Assembly (NCBI GenBank): GCA_002900995.3
Contig: CM035308.1
Location: 3,947,112 to 4,011,111 of the forward strand
DNA: 64,000 nt
Origin: Ganoderma boninense
Lineage: Eukaryota > Basidiomycota > Agaricomycetes > Polyporales > Polyporaceae
Direction: 5' to 3'
Both the position numbers and the translations under genes were made by a program. The notes under the pieces are model-generated. The model was not told the DNA's origin, did no database searches, and was given only the letters and a program-made list of their open reading frames with translations. Below, one piece after another: positions 1-10,858 of the stretch. The stretch's first letter is position 1; each line of letters opens with the position of its first letter.

Positions 1-625
1 CCGTTCGGGCCCGCCCACGCGCACCTTCGCGCGTCGACGCTCGACTGTCGCCGGAGCACGCCGTGCTCAGTGAGCTCGGTAAACGTTTCGTGGCGCCGCG
101 CGAGTGCCCCACGCGCACGCGCGAAGTTGTCCGTGATGCGGCGCAGCGCGAAGTCGCTCGCGCGCGTCGGTGACAGGCGACGCGAGCCCGTACGCGACGC
201 GGAGCGGTAGTTGGCGCTGTGTGGAAGGGCGCGAGCGCGAGCACCGCGCCGTCGACGTGGGCGGCCGAGATGCAGACTCGCGTCCCGCCCGGGGCGCGCA
301 GGAGCCGCGCGGAGATCCAGCCGTGCAGGTAGATGCTGCGCGGGGCAGAAGGATCGTCGTTGTCGATGTCAGTGTCTAGGGTGTCTGCGGGGCCATCGTC
401 GTCATCTTCGGATGGGAAGGCACCGGGGGCGGCGGTGCTCGGTAGTTGCTCTCGGTGTGGGCCGGTAGATATGTGGTCAGCTTCGGTGGCGTGCTCGGTG
501 GTAGCAGCCGTGGCAGCCAGCATGGGAGCACGGTGGGGAAACATCTGGTCGCGACTGGGTTGAACGCTACATGCAAGATCGGCGAGGAGTCGATGATGCG
601 GTGGAATGTTTCGTGTCGTAGACAC
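1..625 (-). pseudogene. PNPOx-like FMN-binding protein remnant (partial, frameshifted)
   Basis: Read on the minus strand from an acceptor at 625 (cttctttag), the three frames together give the order seen in fungal pyridoxamine-5'-phosphate-oxidase-like flavin-binding proteins (5-nitroimidazole-resistance type): ETFHRIIDSSPILHVAFNP, then IYLHGWISARLL, VCISAAHVDGAVLALAPFH, NYRSA, YGLASPVTDA, FALRRITDNF and AKVRVGGP at the window edge. No single frame carries them all. At least four frame changes separate the segments, so it cannot encode one protein as it stands. The family binds FMN in a split beta-barrel and is presumed to be a cytosolic reductase or oxidase. The 3' end lies outside the window. 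Low-quality sequence at a contig edge could mimic such frameshifts. The family call is fairly secure; pseudogene status is likely. Confidence 0.7.
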
Positions 626-3612
626 CTAAAGAAGGAAGCATTCAGCTTTATCTTCCGTCGATCTGAACAGAGGCTGCAGTCGTTTCCTTAGAGCCTGAAG
701 GACTTACCTCGTTTGCCCAACCGGTTGACCGTGTTTCGCGATGTCTTCTCGTATTCCATAGCCATTTCAGGGTTCGTCTCTTGGAGGTTGTGGATAGTTC
801 TCAGTATGACAGAAGGCCTTTCTCTTGATACGGATGACTCGAATGTACGAGTCAGAGGGCGACTTGACGAGTACTCGCTCCACCTAAGTAGTATCTCCAG
901 GATGCGTATGTTTAGATTGAGCAAGATAGCACAAAGCCGGGGCTTTCGTACCGTGTCTAACGCAGAGATAGTCGTCGTGGAGGCGTAGCGAATCGAAGCA
1001 GGACTTTTACGCGGAACATTTGAGCTTTGTCTTTCAGGCTTAAGCCGCGGACCAAGCGGAGCCCCGTGCAGTCAGCGCTTGCGGCGCTCAGGAGCATGTC
1101 ACTTGAGCAGGTCACCGACTGCCCGAACGGCTGTCCGACGCTGATGAGCGCTGAGCGATCACCTCCACCCGGGTCGTTTCGATGGTCGCCTTGCGGACGC
1201 AATTATACGCGTTGACGCTTTGAAACCTTGAAGGAATGAATACTCAGATGGAAAGCTACAGAGACGTTCGAAGATACAAGTGAGTACAATGCCTGGGTCA
1301 CACTACCAGCTGGGTGATGTCGAGTCGTGTGCATGGTCCTACTTACCAGTGGCCAGTTCAACTTCGTCGTAAGGACACTTAGTATACTGAATTATAGCTA
1401 CGAATATCATATCTATCCCTATGTAGCCCACTGAGGCATTGGCTTCATCGTTACGGGAGGCTGAGCATGGTGTGAAATGGACGCAAAACATACGCCGCTG
1501 CATACGGTCTTCCATCAAGACAAACGTACCTCACAAGATAACGCATGGGAGATGAGTCAAGAGGCGCTCTCCGTGACACCCCTCCCACAAGCTGTCTCCA
1601 AGAGCCATCTAGGACCCCAAAAGAGGTAGTCAGCAGACCAAACCCCGTCACGCCATCTACGAAGTACGAACTCTCATACCCTCGTCGCAGCCAGCCGAAG
1701 CCACCCCAAAACTCAGGAACAGGCGCACCACGCCGTCCATGGGCCTCACTGCTCACGGCATCACGCCGCGCGCGAAGAAGACCGACGACTTATGCGAGCC
1801 CGCCATGCGACTGCAGGTGGAACCATCAGAACCTCTTCCATAACGAACCCACTGTAAGGAGAGCGAAATTGGACTTCTGTGCTCCTCAACGGTGCATAGT
1901 TGCGTCTATTGCGCTCGGAGGGCGGAAATGGCGGGGCATGCAGGCACGGGGTCGGCATTAATGACTTATTTCCGGCGCCGTTGGGAGGGACAGCTGGCTC
2001 CGACCTGCTGGCAGTTGAACGTTGGACGTTTGAATGTCTCGTGCGCCGACGGCGTCCGAACAGGGGGGACGCCGTGTCCCCGGCCCCGCACAATATCCCG
2101 AGGACGCCCGTGTGGATCTAGGACCCGGGGATGGGAAGGCGTAGTCCAGTTTTCTCGAAGGAAAGAAATGCCCTAGAGAAGACGCAGGTTTTCAATATAG
2201 CGTTCTGAAGTGATCCTCGACGCCATCGACGGCAAACGTTCATGCAGAGGTTGTACGTACTCGGGAATCGCCCATGACGCGACATGCAGCCACGGATGGT
2301 GCGAGATGGCATGAAGTCGTCCCGCTGTCTTCAAGCTGGGTGGACAGGTGAGCGAGCTCGGCGGGAAGATAACGGGTAGAGCCGGCGATTCTGAAGTCTC
2401 GAGCACTCACGTCCTTACGTAGCACTGGTCCATGTGCGGCTCCAGCTCCCTGCAGCTGCTGATAACAGCGTTAGAAGAGGGGTTCATACTATATTCTGAC
2501 CGTTGAGGGCTGTCGTGTTGCCTCTTGTGGCCAGTCTTGACTTGGCAAATGGAGGCAGCTGTCCGTCCTTCAGCCGTGAGACGTAGCCCAGGTAGCTGTG
2601 TAATGCTCCGCTATCGTCCCGCTGAAACAGGTGTTACCGCCAGAGGAAGTCGTCATTCTCAGCGCCTTGCAAAGCAGCTGCCATCGGAGATAATGTGCGA
2701 GACGTAAGAAGCCCTTGCAACTGGATAGGGACGGGAAACTGACGGTCGATCTTGGCGTTTCCTTGCCTGCGACATTCAGTCAGAACGGTGAGCATGTACG
2801 TCAAGATACGTTATACGATAACGATACCGCGGAGAGAAGCGCGAGCGATCGCGAAGTGGGCTCGCACGCGGACGGCATCGGGCGTCGAGAATTGGTCGTA
2901 CGCACGACATGACGGCAAGGCGCCGAGCGTGAAAACCACAGCCTATGCCCAGTTAGCGGCCGTCTCGCCACCGAGAGGGCGTCAAAGCCAGATTTATCTG
3001 AGCGATGTAAACCTTCGCGCAAATGAACGATGAACGTAATCTTCCTGCGATCTCCCACCCGTCTTTCTGGGTGCGAAATAGAGAGAGATCGATGCGACTC
3101 CGATAAGGAGGGAAGCAGGCCGGGATGTGCAGGGAGGAGGGGGTGAAGATTTACAGGCCACGAGGAATCTTCGTGTTGATGAAGAGGTCTAGGATACCTT
3201 CCCTGTGCGCGTCATGAAGCGGAAGTGGGTACCCCTGGGCAACCCCAAGATCTCGGGCTTCGTCCGAAGGTTCCTTGCGATAGTCTCCACACCGGTGGAG
3301 CAACACTCAGAGGCTAATAGATGCTGAGTGGGACGTTAGCGAGACGTAAACATTTCGTGAGAGAAGCGCACCGACTGGCAGGGTCTGATAATGCAACACA
3401 CCATGAGCTCACTCGATACGCATGCGACGGGTGTACGTCCACCAAGTAGGAGAGCGATGCCCCTCATATTGTATACATTAATTACACGCTGAGGACGGCA
3501 AGGACATCATATGAACGATCCGCAGTCGAATGGCAAAAACATGGAAAGGACGCACCTAGTTCATTAATTCTGTCGCATAAGGACCCCTGCGACGAGGTTC
3601 TGATCCTCAGAA
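626..3612. other. Region without a recognisable gene
   Basis: No reading frame here is long, spliced plausibly and recognisable. Short open stretches on the minus strand (about 2161-2425 and 3168-3290) look protein-like, but each needs a frameshift or an unseen start, so they are at best gene debris. The stretch lies outside the repeated cassettes, whose left boundary is near 3755. Confidence 0.5.
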
Positions 3613-4864
3613 TTATGGGTTGCTAGCCCAAAACCATGCGAACAGGTTCGAATGTCCTCGAGGTCCGTGATTGTGTCCGCCGTCAAGGAGGGGACGGTGG
3701 AAGCCCAGGACGGAGCCTAGTCGTGAACAGGAGGAAAACGCTGCTACGGGGTATGTGAATATTGAAGCGAAGAGCTCTCCTACGCCCGCAAACCATCGAA
3801 CGACGGCAAGCACCTGGCGTGCCCGGGTGACTGTCGGACGACACCGACACACGGACGTACACCCGCGCTCGTTTCCTTTCAGCCACCTGACGCACAGTCT
3901 GGGTATCCAAGGCAAGCCCTCCGCGGGCGCATGGAGGAACTTAGACTGTAGCCATAAGATGAACTCGCAGATCAGTAGCAATCCTACCCACGACCTTCAT
4001 GGATCTCACCTCAAACATGAACTCGAGCGTTTCTCCAAGACAGAAGACGTCCCAGGAGAACGGATCGAAGCTCTTCATCTCCAGTGGCGGAGGGACTTGG
4101 GTATTCGGCAACCGAACAGCAGTCTGGACGCCAGGGCCGTGCTCGAACTGCTGACACGACTCAAAATCGATGAGGTACACGCGCCCTGCAGTCAGTCGGG
4201 CATCGAGTCTGGCGTCCTCCGCTGTTGCCGCAACGACATTGTAATAGAACATATCCTATAAAGCCATGGCTAAGTGCGACAAACAATAAGAGAGATCAAA
4301 ATGAGTGTACCCCATGGGAGATGCGCAATCGATGCAAGTGCTCGACGGCCTGAAAGTGAGGCGTCAGCGTTGGGGTTAGAAACAGTGCAGTTGGGAGCAT
4401 CACAAACCTCGAGAATCTGGTCGAAGACAGCGAGAACAGAGCTCGTTGTGCGGGAGCAGATATCCAATGCTTCGCCCACAAAAGGCATGATCAACAATGG
4501 ACGGTCACAACGAACGATCTCGTGGGGGATTGTGTGCTGATTGATCGGAGTACCCGAGAGCTGGTCGAAGAGGTCGTACATGGGAATCTCCTGCCTGGAG
4601 GGATTGACTGCCTTGACAACATGTCCGGGAGTGTCCTTGTTCCAATAGGTCCTATATACTGTGAACTACATCGGTGTGGTGTGAGCGTGATAAATACGCG
4701 GATGCGGGAGTACCTACCGGTTTCAATGGCCTGTATAGCGTGATTTCCCGCTTGCGAAGCTCAGGATTGGTAAGCAGCCAGTCAGGTATCTTCGAATAAT
4801 CAATCTCGGGTTCGAGTGCAGGAGAAGCGAGAGGGGCAGGGGAGGCTTGGATGGTGGCGGCCAT
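3613..4864 (-). CDS. Protein-kinase-like protein K1 (340 aa, 5 exons)
   Basis: Exons on the minus strand are 4864-4718, 4665-4408, 4349-4311, 4255-4010 and 3945-3613, all in phase 0, giving 340 residues without a stop. The fold reads as a eukaryotic-type kinase: VVK lysine (K67), catalytic loop HGDMFYYN with D149 and N154 spaced as in HRDxKxxN, metal-binding IDFE (D178) in place of DFG, and an alpha-F aspartate in SWDVFCLG (D217). The HRD arginine and the loop lysine are replaced, and no glycine loop is visible, so activity is uncertain. The start is the ATG at 4864, conserved in five other copies as MAAT or MTAT. K1 is closest to K6. Its last exon diverges after TYP and gains about 45 unrelated residues, because the duplicated block ends at about 3755. 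Substrate and pathway are unknown. Confidence 0.8.
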
Positions 4865-4883
4865 GGTTTCACAACAAGTTGAA

Positions 4884-4930
4884 GACGCCGAGACGCCGGA
4901 AACGGGACAGCGCATGGCCATAAGCGCTCA
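4884..4930 (-). promoter_or_regulatory. Conserved element upstream of K genes
   Basis: Just upstream of the K1 start, the minus strand carries TCCCGTTTCCGGCGTCTCGG, and slightly further AGCGCTTAT. The same two blocks, in the same order and at similar distance, precede K2 (about 8180-8240), K3 (about 12044-12085), K4 (about 37503-37570) and K6 (about 48884-48930). In K5 the block is degraded. Because it sits in the 5' leader or core promoter, it may be a shared control element. It could also simply reflect recent common descent of the copies. Confidence 0.4.
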
Positions 4931-5235
4931 AACCACTGCCAGCCGCACACTCCTCGTTAATTGTAACACCTCTCCAAGTCCCCATCCCCACTCCTCCGCG
5001 CATCCCAGCCGACAAATTTCCCGCTCAACAACGCCACAGAACCCGAGCGGTTGCACCGCGTCGTTCACCAATATGCGCACAAAATCCTCCGCCTCCCCAC
5101 TGTCATCCCGCTCGCACGCAAGGCATCCCGTGCGCGTGACCATCCGCACAGAGAGGTACGGCACCATCCGCGACGCAATCCATCGCTGCCTCTCCCTCCT
5201 CCCCCTTTCTCTTTTTCTCTTCCCTCCTACGTCAT
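4930..5235 (-). pseudogene. Phytase-like (histidine acid phosphatase) fragment P1
   Basis: Only the C-terminal exon is recognisable. On the minus strand it reads VRMVTRTGCLACERDDSG, then FVRILVNDAVQPLGFCG, matching the end of the better-preserved copies P3, P5 and P6. After that the frame runs into unrelated residues. The catalytic N-terminal part, the middle exons and any start are absent. It lies just upstream of K1 in the same orientation, as phytase copies do in every cassette. It is not expected to make an enzyme. Confidence 0.7.
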
Positions 5236-5519
5236 CCTCGAAATGTGACTGTCAACATACACATCCTTAGTAAGTCAACAAAGTCAACAATTGCAACTTG
5301 CCCCGCCTGAACTCGCTCGTCCGGGCCCGCGTCATGCCCGGCATCTGCAGGTGGTCAATTTGGAATGACGCTCCAAGTTCTGGGTACTTGGAGGCTATTG
5401 CCCAGACGCGAGCACCAATCCCGAGACCCGCACCCGCTTGAACAAAACGGTACGATGAGGTTCGATGTGCGAGGGAACGTAGCCTGAGCCTTGGCTTCGT
5501 GGTACGAATGATTGACAAT

Positions 5520-6438
5520 TAATCAAATGGGCAGTGCCCATGAGTTCCGACCGCGGCGCGTCGCCTTGAGCTCGAGGGCCGGAGTGCGCTGATTAGATCA
5601 AGGTGCACAGTTTCTGAGCACTGGGAGTGGCCCCTCTGAGTCCCAAGATCGTTATCCGCTGACTGATCTGATTATCGTACGCAAAGTAAGCATGCTTTTC
5701 TGTTCCAATTCCTAGCCCAATATATCATCTTCTAATGAGTCAATAGTATCCCTTATGGCAAGACGCCCCAGCCGGAGTTCATCTAGCTCTGAGATGATGT
5801 AGGGCACCCGCCAAGTCATCGCAGACGACCAAAAAGGGTGCAAGGACTGAGGAATCGCAAGTAAAATCTGCACCCCGCTTTGACGTGTACGCAAGTCATC
5901 AAACGAGCTCCAGAAACTGACACCCTGTTGTCTACAGACTACGGTTTGGGATATTTGGGTCCTCGTGGTGTTAGCAGTCTGGGCTGACCAGCTGGAGTAT
6001 TTGTCATGTCATACGCGTGGGCTGATCCGGGATGAGGTGAGAATAATCTCGCGCACTCACAAGTGTTTTTGTTTTCCGCTGACTCTGGCATCGAGCCAGA
6101 GAGGATCCCTTTTAGCAGTCTGATGCCTTCGGACTCAGGTTTGGAATTTGGTTTCTCGGGGCCAGATCGTATGTCCATATCGCTGTGTAACCTGTAAGCC
6201 GGACCCGGTCACTGCCTCAAAACAGTATGCTGACTCGTTTTACACCTATTTAAGACGGGGGAGAGTCCAGGACTCATGTATAAGTGGCGTGCAACGGCGT
6301 TTCCTCCTGACGACTGTCACCCTCTCCCCCTCACACTCATACTGTCAACAAGTCCTTCCACCCGAGGTGTGTCCATGGCGTCACCATCGTTCTCGTTGCC
6401 TTTCGCAAACTGACGCATCTCGGTCGTTTTCCAGCACC
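5520..6438. repeat. Cassette 5' region shared by S1 and S3
   Basis: This stretch matches 34856-35763 (upstream of S3) almost base for base, and is more distantly related to the regions upstream of S2, S4 and S5 (about 9200-10269, 38300-39424, 46060-47143). It holds the promoter and 5' leader of the small S gene. Minus-strand open frames inside it are not conserved in a consistent frame between copies and are not called. The left end at about 5520 marks a cassette boundary; the matching boundary at 34855 cuts F-box gene F4. Confidence 0.65.
6247..6284 (+). promoter_or_regulatory. TATA-like elements of S1
   Basis: TATTTAAG at 6247-6254 and GTATAAG at 6278-6284 lie 155-190 nt before the S1 start codon. 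The TATAAG element recurs before S2 (10107-10112), S4 (39268-39273) and S5 (46984-46989) at matching positions. It is missing from S3 because of a 20-nt deletion. A CT-rich leader and a probable 5' UTR intron ending in ttttccag follow, directly before the ATG. Confidence 0.55.
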
Positions 6439-6810
6439 ATGTCTGCCTCATCTCGCAAATCCGCACTCCAATACCTGAAGGCAGTTGCGAATACTGTAGA
6501 TCCCGCCTTTTTCTCCACTCAGCAGTATACGGGCGTGCTGTCGGGTGAATTCGACAACGTGGAGCTGACGGTGACGAAGGAGTTTTGTCCCAAAGCCATT
6601 CCAGCCAACATCACGTATAAGATCGACTTGGGTTCTCTGATGCCGAAGAGCTCAGACTCCGAAGCAAGCGGCGAGCCTGCCAAAGCTCTGGTGGTATACG
6701 TGCTGTATCCCAACTGGTTCGACTGCGGGGCGAACAAGCTTGCGTACAAAGGCTGCTTGGACGACCTGATCGCTAACGAGGATTCCTACACGTCTCAGAG
6801 GATCGCATGA
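6439..6810 (+). CDS. Small unknown protein S1 (123 aa)
   Basis: A single coding exon starts at the ATG at 6439, four bases after the acceptor of a probable 5' UTR intron (ttttccag). I do not recognise the family. The protein is soluble-looking, with no signal peptide or membrane segment. It has an N-terminal helix-like part (SRKSALQYLKAVAN), a central strand-rich part (VELTVTKEF, then ITYKIDLGSLM and LVVYVLYP) and a C-terminal AYKGCLDDL motif. All of these are conserved in four paralogues (S2-S5). It faces K2 tail to tail, with 173 nt between the two stop codons, so the 3' UTRs probably overlap. A short intron-like segment ending in tttacag follows the stop in all copies. S1 and S3 differ by five amino acids and four silent changes by eye. 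Confidence 0.75.
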   Translation: MSASSRKSALQYLKAVANTVDPAFFSTQQYTGVLSGEFDNVELTVTKEFCPKAIPANITYKIDLGSLMPKSSDSEASGEPAKALVVYVLYPNWFDCGANKLAYKGCLDDLIANEDSYTSQRIA

Positions 6811-6983
6811 TGGTAATCTGAACATGTCTATGGCGATTCGTTTCGCTCCGAGTTGTGAAGACTGAATCTGCCACTTTACAGGCCGTCAGACGGCGCCGCA
6901 CGGAGCTCGAGCAGGACGTATGGTGTCGAAATGTACTCCCCGGCCCATCAGTGTCATACGTTGCGGTGAATTAATTATATGTA

Positions 6984-8149
6984 CTACAATTGACTTGAAT
7001 TGCGCGAGCGATGAGCTTGAGGAGGCATGAAAAGTGTCATCGGGTACGTAACGATGGCGATGAAGAGTTCGCCCACGCGCACAAGGCGTCGGACAAGCCC
7101 AAGCACTTGACGTGCCTTGGCGACCGTCGGACGACAACGACAGACAGACGTACACCCGCGCTCGTCTCCCTTCAGCCATCCGACATACAGACCCATCATC
7201 CACGGTAACTTCTCGCTGGTACTACCGAGAAGCTGACACTGTCGGACGAGCATCAGTAGAAACGTCTGCTACGTCATCAAAACGGTCTTACCTGAACCAT
7301 GAACTCGAGCGTCCTTCCAAGACAGAAGACGTCCCAAGAGAATGGATCGAAACTCTTCATCCTCAGCGGCGGATTGAGGTGAGTGTTTGGCAACGGAACG
7401 GCGTTTTGCACGCCAGGGCCGTGCTCGAACTGCTGGCACGACTCGAAATCGATGAGGTACACGCGCCCCGCCGTCAGCCGTGGATCGCGTTCGGCGTTGT
7501 CTTCTGTTGCAGCGACAACATTGGGTTCGAAGATATCCTGGGAGAGCACGCATAAGTACGACTTGAGTAGCCTATCAGCAGGATTAAAATGAACTTACCC
7601 CATGAGCGATACGCAAGCGATGTAGGTGCGCCACAGCCTGGAAGCGTTGCGTCAGCATGGGGAAGCTCGGAATAGCGAGCATCACGGACCTCAAGAATCT
7701 GTTCGAAGGCAGCAAGGACTGAGCTCGTAGTGCTAGAGCAGATATCAAACACTGGGCTCGCCAAGGGCGTTATCAATAAGGGACGGTCACAGCGAACGAT
7801 CTCGTGGGGGATGGTGTGATTACTGATCGGAGAACCCGAGAGTTGGTCGAAGAGGTCGTACATGGGTATCTCCTGCCTGGAGGGATTGAGTGCCTTTACA
7901 ACATGTATTTGCCCATCCTGGCTCCAATCAGTCCTGTATACTGTAAACTACACCGGTTTAATTTGAGTATATTGACTATTTGGGTGCAGGAATAGTTTTT
8001 ACTGGCTGCAATGGCCTGTATAGAGTGATTCCCCGCTTCCGAAGCTCGGGATGGGTGAGAAGCCAGTCAGGTATCTTCCACATGTCTATTTCTGGCTGTA
8101 TATCGGGCGAAGCGGGATGGAGGGGGGAAGCTGAAGCGGTGGCGGCCAT
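6984..8149 (-). CDS. Protein-kinase-like protein K2 (314 aa, 5 exons)
   Basis: Exons are 8149-8003, 7947-7690, 7637-7599, 7537-7292 and 7238-6984. Lengths of the first four (147, 258, 39, 246) are identical to all other K copies and all splice in phase 0. Kinase landmarks are VVK in exon 2, the catalytic loop HGDIFEPN split across the exon 3/4 junction, YLIDFES (DFE for DFG) and SWDVFCLG. The last exon is a basic, Cys-containing segment (LKGDERGCTSVCRCRPTV) shared by the family. K2 is nearest to K4, including the ending NSSQL. Its stop lies 173 nt from that of S1, in convergent orientation. Whether it phosphorylates anything cannot be told; D and N of the loop are kept but the loop lysine is not. 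Confidence 0.8.
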
Positions 8150-8414
8150 GGTTCAACGTTCAAGTTGCAGGAAACGTTGAAGACACCGAAGCGCCGGAAA
8201 CGGGAAGGTGCACGGTTGCAAAACAGTAAGCGCTCAAGCATGAGGACTTTGCCGAAGGCCCAGTTCCAGGCGACAACAGGGCGACAACATGTTGGGTGTC
8301 TCGCTACTTGTACATGCTCTGCCCAAGGCTGTATCATTAAATGGTACGGCACCATTACTCGATATCTAATACGTCAATAGCTTGTCAATCGGACGGAGGA
8401 GCCTTGGCTTGTGC

Positions 8415-9011
8415 TCGATTCGAGTACTTCCGCGCTTACTACCCTTGGCTCCCCGCTCCCCGTACAGTCCTCCAACTTACACATCTCCCGGTCTCTAGCT
8501 CCGCAGAACTCACGCGACTGCACCGCGTGGTTCATTAGTTTGAATATGCGCACGAACTCCCCAGCCTCCCCATTAGCATCCCGTTCGGCGCACAGCACAG
8601 CCATTCCGTGACCATCCGCGCCCGGGAGAATGGAACTACGCGATCCACCACTGTCCCTCCTCCTGTCCCTCCTCCCCACGCTCTCCATTCCAGTTTCAAG
8701 GGCGCAAGTGTGAGAGGTACCTCGGGCGGACGCGCGGGTCGAGCGAGCGCGAGACGTTGAAGAACCCGAGCATGGTGAGGACGGGCACCATCAAGTTCTC
8801 GTGCGTGAAGTCCGCTCGTTGACGTATCCGGCGCCCTGCACCGCCTCCAGCTGGTGCGTGCGGTGTGAGCGCGAGCGAAGTGGAGAATAGAGCCAGTGCT
8901 AAGGGGAGGTGTATGGAAGACGTACTCGACCTTGAAATACTTCTCGACGTCGCCATGGTACTCGAAGTCCCGGAACTCTTCCTCCCTGAACAACGTGTAG
9001 ATCCCCGCCAC
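8415..9011 (-). pseudogene. Phytase-like pseudogene P2
   Basis: The minus strand shows a phytase C-terminal region in pieces: GAGYVNE, ADFTHENLMVPVLTMLGFFN, LDPRVRPRYLSHL and later MCKLED, in more than one frame. The segment between GYVNE and DFTHEN present in P3, P5 and P6 is deleted, and P4 has the identical deletion junction. Upstream, an open stretch IRRILRRKEVAGIYTLFREE does not belong to the phytase body seen in the other copies and I do not recognise it. RHGxRxP is absent. The gene is clearly non-functional. Confidence 0.65.
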
Positions 9012-9089
9012 CTCCTTGCGCCTCAGAATTCGGCGGATGGCTGGACGCGATCAGCGGGGGATGGATAGCGTGGAGACTCGGACTGTGGC

Positions 9090-10269
9090 ACCCGACCTTG
9101 ACCGGTGCTGTCAACGTACTCACCCTTACTCAATAAAGTGAACTTGCCCCGGCTCAAGTTGCTCAAAACCCGAGCCATGTCCAGCGTCTGGTCAATTTGG
9201 AAGGAGGCTCAGGGTCCTGGATCCTGGGACACTATTTTGCGGACGCGAACGCCAAGTCCGAGGTTCATTTGAGCCCAACGGGCCAATGAGATTCGATGTG
9301 GAAGACGGCCAGCTTGACCCCTTGCTTTGTCGAGCGTATGGCCAACCGAATTGATCATGCAGGTGCCCACAAGTGCTTCTATATGGCCGCCAGGTGTCGC
9401 CCGGAGTACATACTCAATTTGATCCAGGTCAAGTTGTAGACTCGTCGAGCGCTGTGAGGCAGGCCCGGGCCTGAGAGCCTCGAGATTGTTATCCGCTGAC
9501 TTATCATCATGAGATCACGAACGATCGTACGCCATGCCTTTTATTGTAAGCTCTAGCCCAAAATATTATCTGCGCATGAGTCAACGGTTTTCCTTCTGTC
9601 AAAACGCGTCCGCTGGACGACGTTTCCCTTTGAGATTGTCGGACGTACTCGCCAAGTGCTCCCGAATGACCAAAAAGCGAGCAAGGACCCAGAAACCTCA
9701 AGTTAACTCCGCACGCCGCCCATCAAACCGAGCTCCAAAAACCGACGCCTTTTTGTTCACGTTTTGGGATCTTTGGGTCCTGGCGAGCTGGAAATCCCGG
9801 AATAATCAGCTTGACGTCTTCGTCATACGCGGCAGCTGTTTCGGGATGAGCCGATGTTGATGTCGCACTCACGGCAGTTTTTGTTTTCAGCTCAGGCTGG
9901 CTCTGGATTCGAGAAGATCCCCCGGGACTTGACAACCCTGCTTGGTTCGGAATGGGGTTTGAGACACAGCAGGTTAAGGGAACTTGGGGCCTGGATCTGA
10001 GGCACATCATATACGCTGTAACCCCGACTGGGATGCTAAAACGAAAACGTACCTTGACTCACTCGTGATTCACCTATTTGAGACGAGGGAGAGCCCGGGC
10101 CCCATGTATAAGTAAGAGGTGGGCAGGCGCGTTCCCGAACACCATCCCCACCTCATAGTATTATCAGTAAGTACTTCCTCCCCTTCCTCCCCCGATGCGC
10201 CCTCCCGCCGTGACACCTTCGCTGTCGCTACCTTACACAGACTGACGTGTCTCCACAGTTTTCAGAACC
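9090..10269. repeat. Cassette 5' region shared by S2 and S5 (and S4)
   Basis: Closely related copies lie at about 46000-47143 (before S5) and 38220-39424 (before S4). It contains the S2 promoter (TATAAG at 10107-10112) and a leader with a GTAAGT donor. Minus-strand open frames at 9507-9701 and 9723-10010 are duplicated with the DNA, but no spliced frame stays open in all copies. Confidence 0.6.
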
Positions 10270-10644
10270 ATGTCCAATCGTGCATCCGCACTTGAGCACC
10301 TGAAGGCAGCCGCCAGTACATTGACTCTCGATTTCTTTTCGTTGAAAGGAAATCAGGAAACACGGACTTGGCCTTATTCAGCACAAGGCACTGCGGTGAC
10401 GCTGACGGTGACGAAGAGGCAGTACTCCCACGCCAAACCGAAGCACATCTCGTATGAGATCAAGTTGGGTTCCCTGTTGGCGGGGGAGAGTCTGGTCATA
10501 TATGTGGAGGATCCGATAAGAGACGAGGTCGAAGGTGGGCTCGAGGCGAACAGGGCTGCTTACAAACGCTGCCTGGAGAAGCTGGTCGAAAACCCACAGT
10601 CCTTTACAGCGACGAAGAAAGCAGTAGTACCCCCTTCAAGTTGA
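10270..10644 (+). CDS. Small unknown protein S2 (124 aa)
   Basis: This is a single exon from the ATG at 10270, directly after a CCACAG/TTTTCAG acceptor. It belongs to the second S subtype with S5. Shared landmarks are an N-terminal ALEHLKAAAS helix-like stretch, VTLTVTKRQYSHAKPKHISY, the LGSLL turn, LVIYVEDP and AYKRCLEKL. Relative to S1 it lacks the acidic SSDSEASGE loop. It has no recognised domain, signal or membrane segment. It is convergent with K3 (214 nt between stop codons). The frame has no stops or frameshifts although the neighbouring phytase copy is decayed. Confidence 0.75.
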   Translation: MSNRASALEHLKAAASTLTLDFFSLKGNQETRTWPYSAQGTAVTLTVTKRQYSHAKPKHISYEIKLGSLLAGESLVIYVEDPIRDEVEGGLEANRAAYKRCLEKLVENPQSFTATKKAVVPPSS

Positions 10645-10858
10645 TGCTCTGAAGAGGTGCGTAGCGATGACTCCCGGTCTCAAGCTTTGCAGACTGACTA
10701 CGTCACCTTACAGACAGTCACGCTCCATGGAGCTAAGCTGACTGCGTGTAGTCGTACCCTTGGCGTCAAGATGTATTCGCCAGTTGTCTGTCTTGATCAG
10801 CGCACTATCTGTACTACATTTTTGCCGTATGAATGAATGACATGTACTACAACTTCGT

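Noticed and set aside
2161..2425. Minus-strand gene end (HPWLHVASWAIPEYV)
   Set aside because: The only upstream frame that looks coding is offset and unrecognised; kept as possible debris within the gene-free region.
3168..3290. Protein-like minus-strand stretch ending in a stop
   Set aside because: Two overlapping frames look equally plausible, no start or second exon was found, and chance cannot be excluded.
5712..6178. Possible divergent gene upstream of each S gene (minus-strand frames here and at 9507-10010, 35044-35523, 38638-38880, 46380-46887)
   Set aside because: A donor, a CTAAC branch site and an acceptor can be found, but no single spliced frame stays open in all five copies, and the best-matching frames differ between copies.
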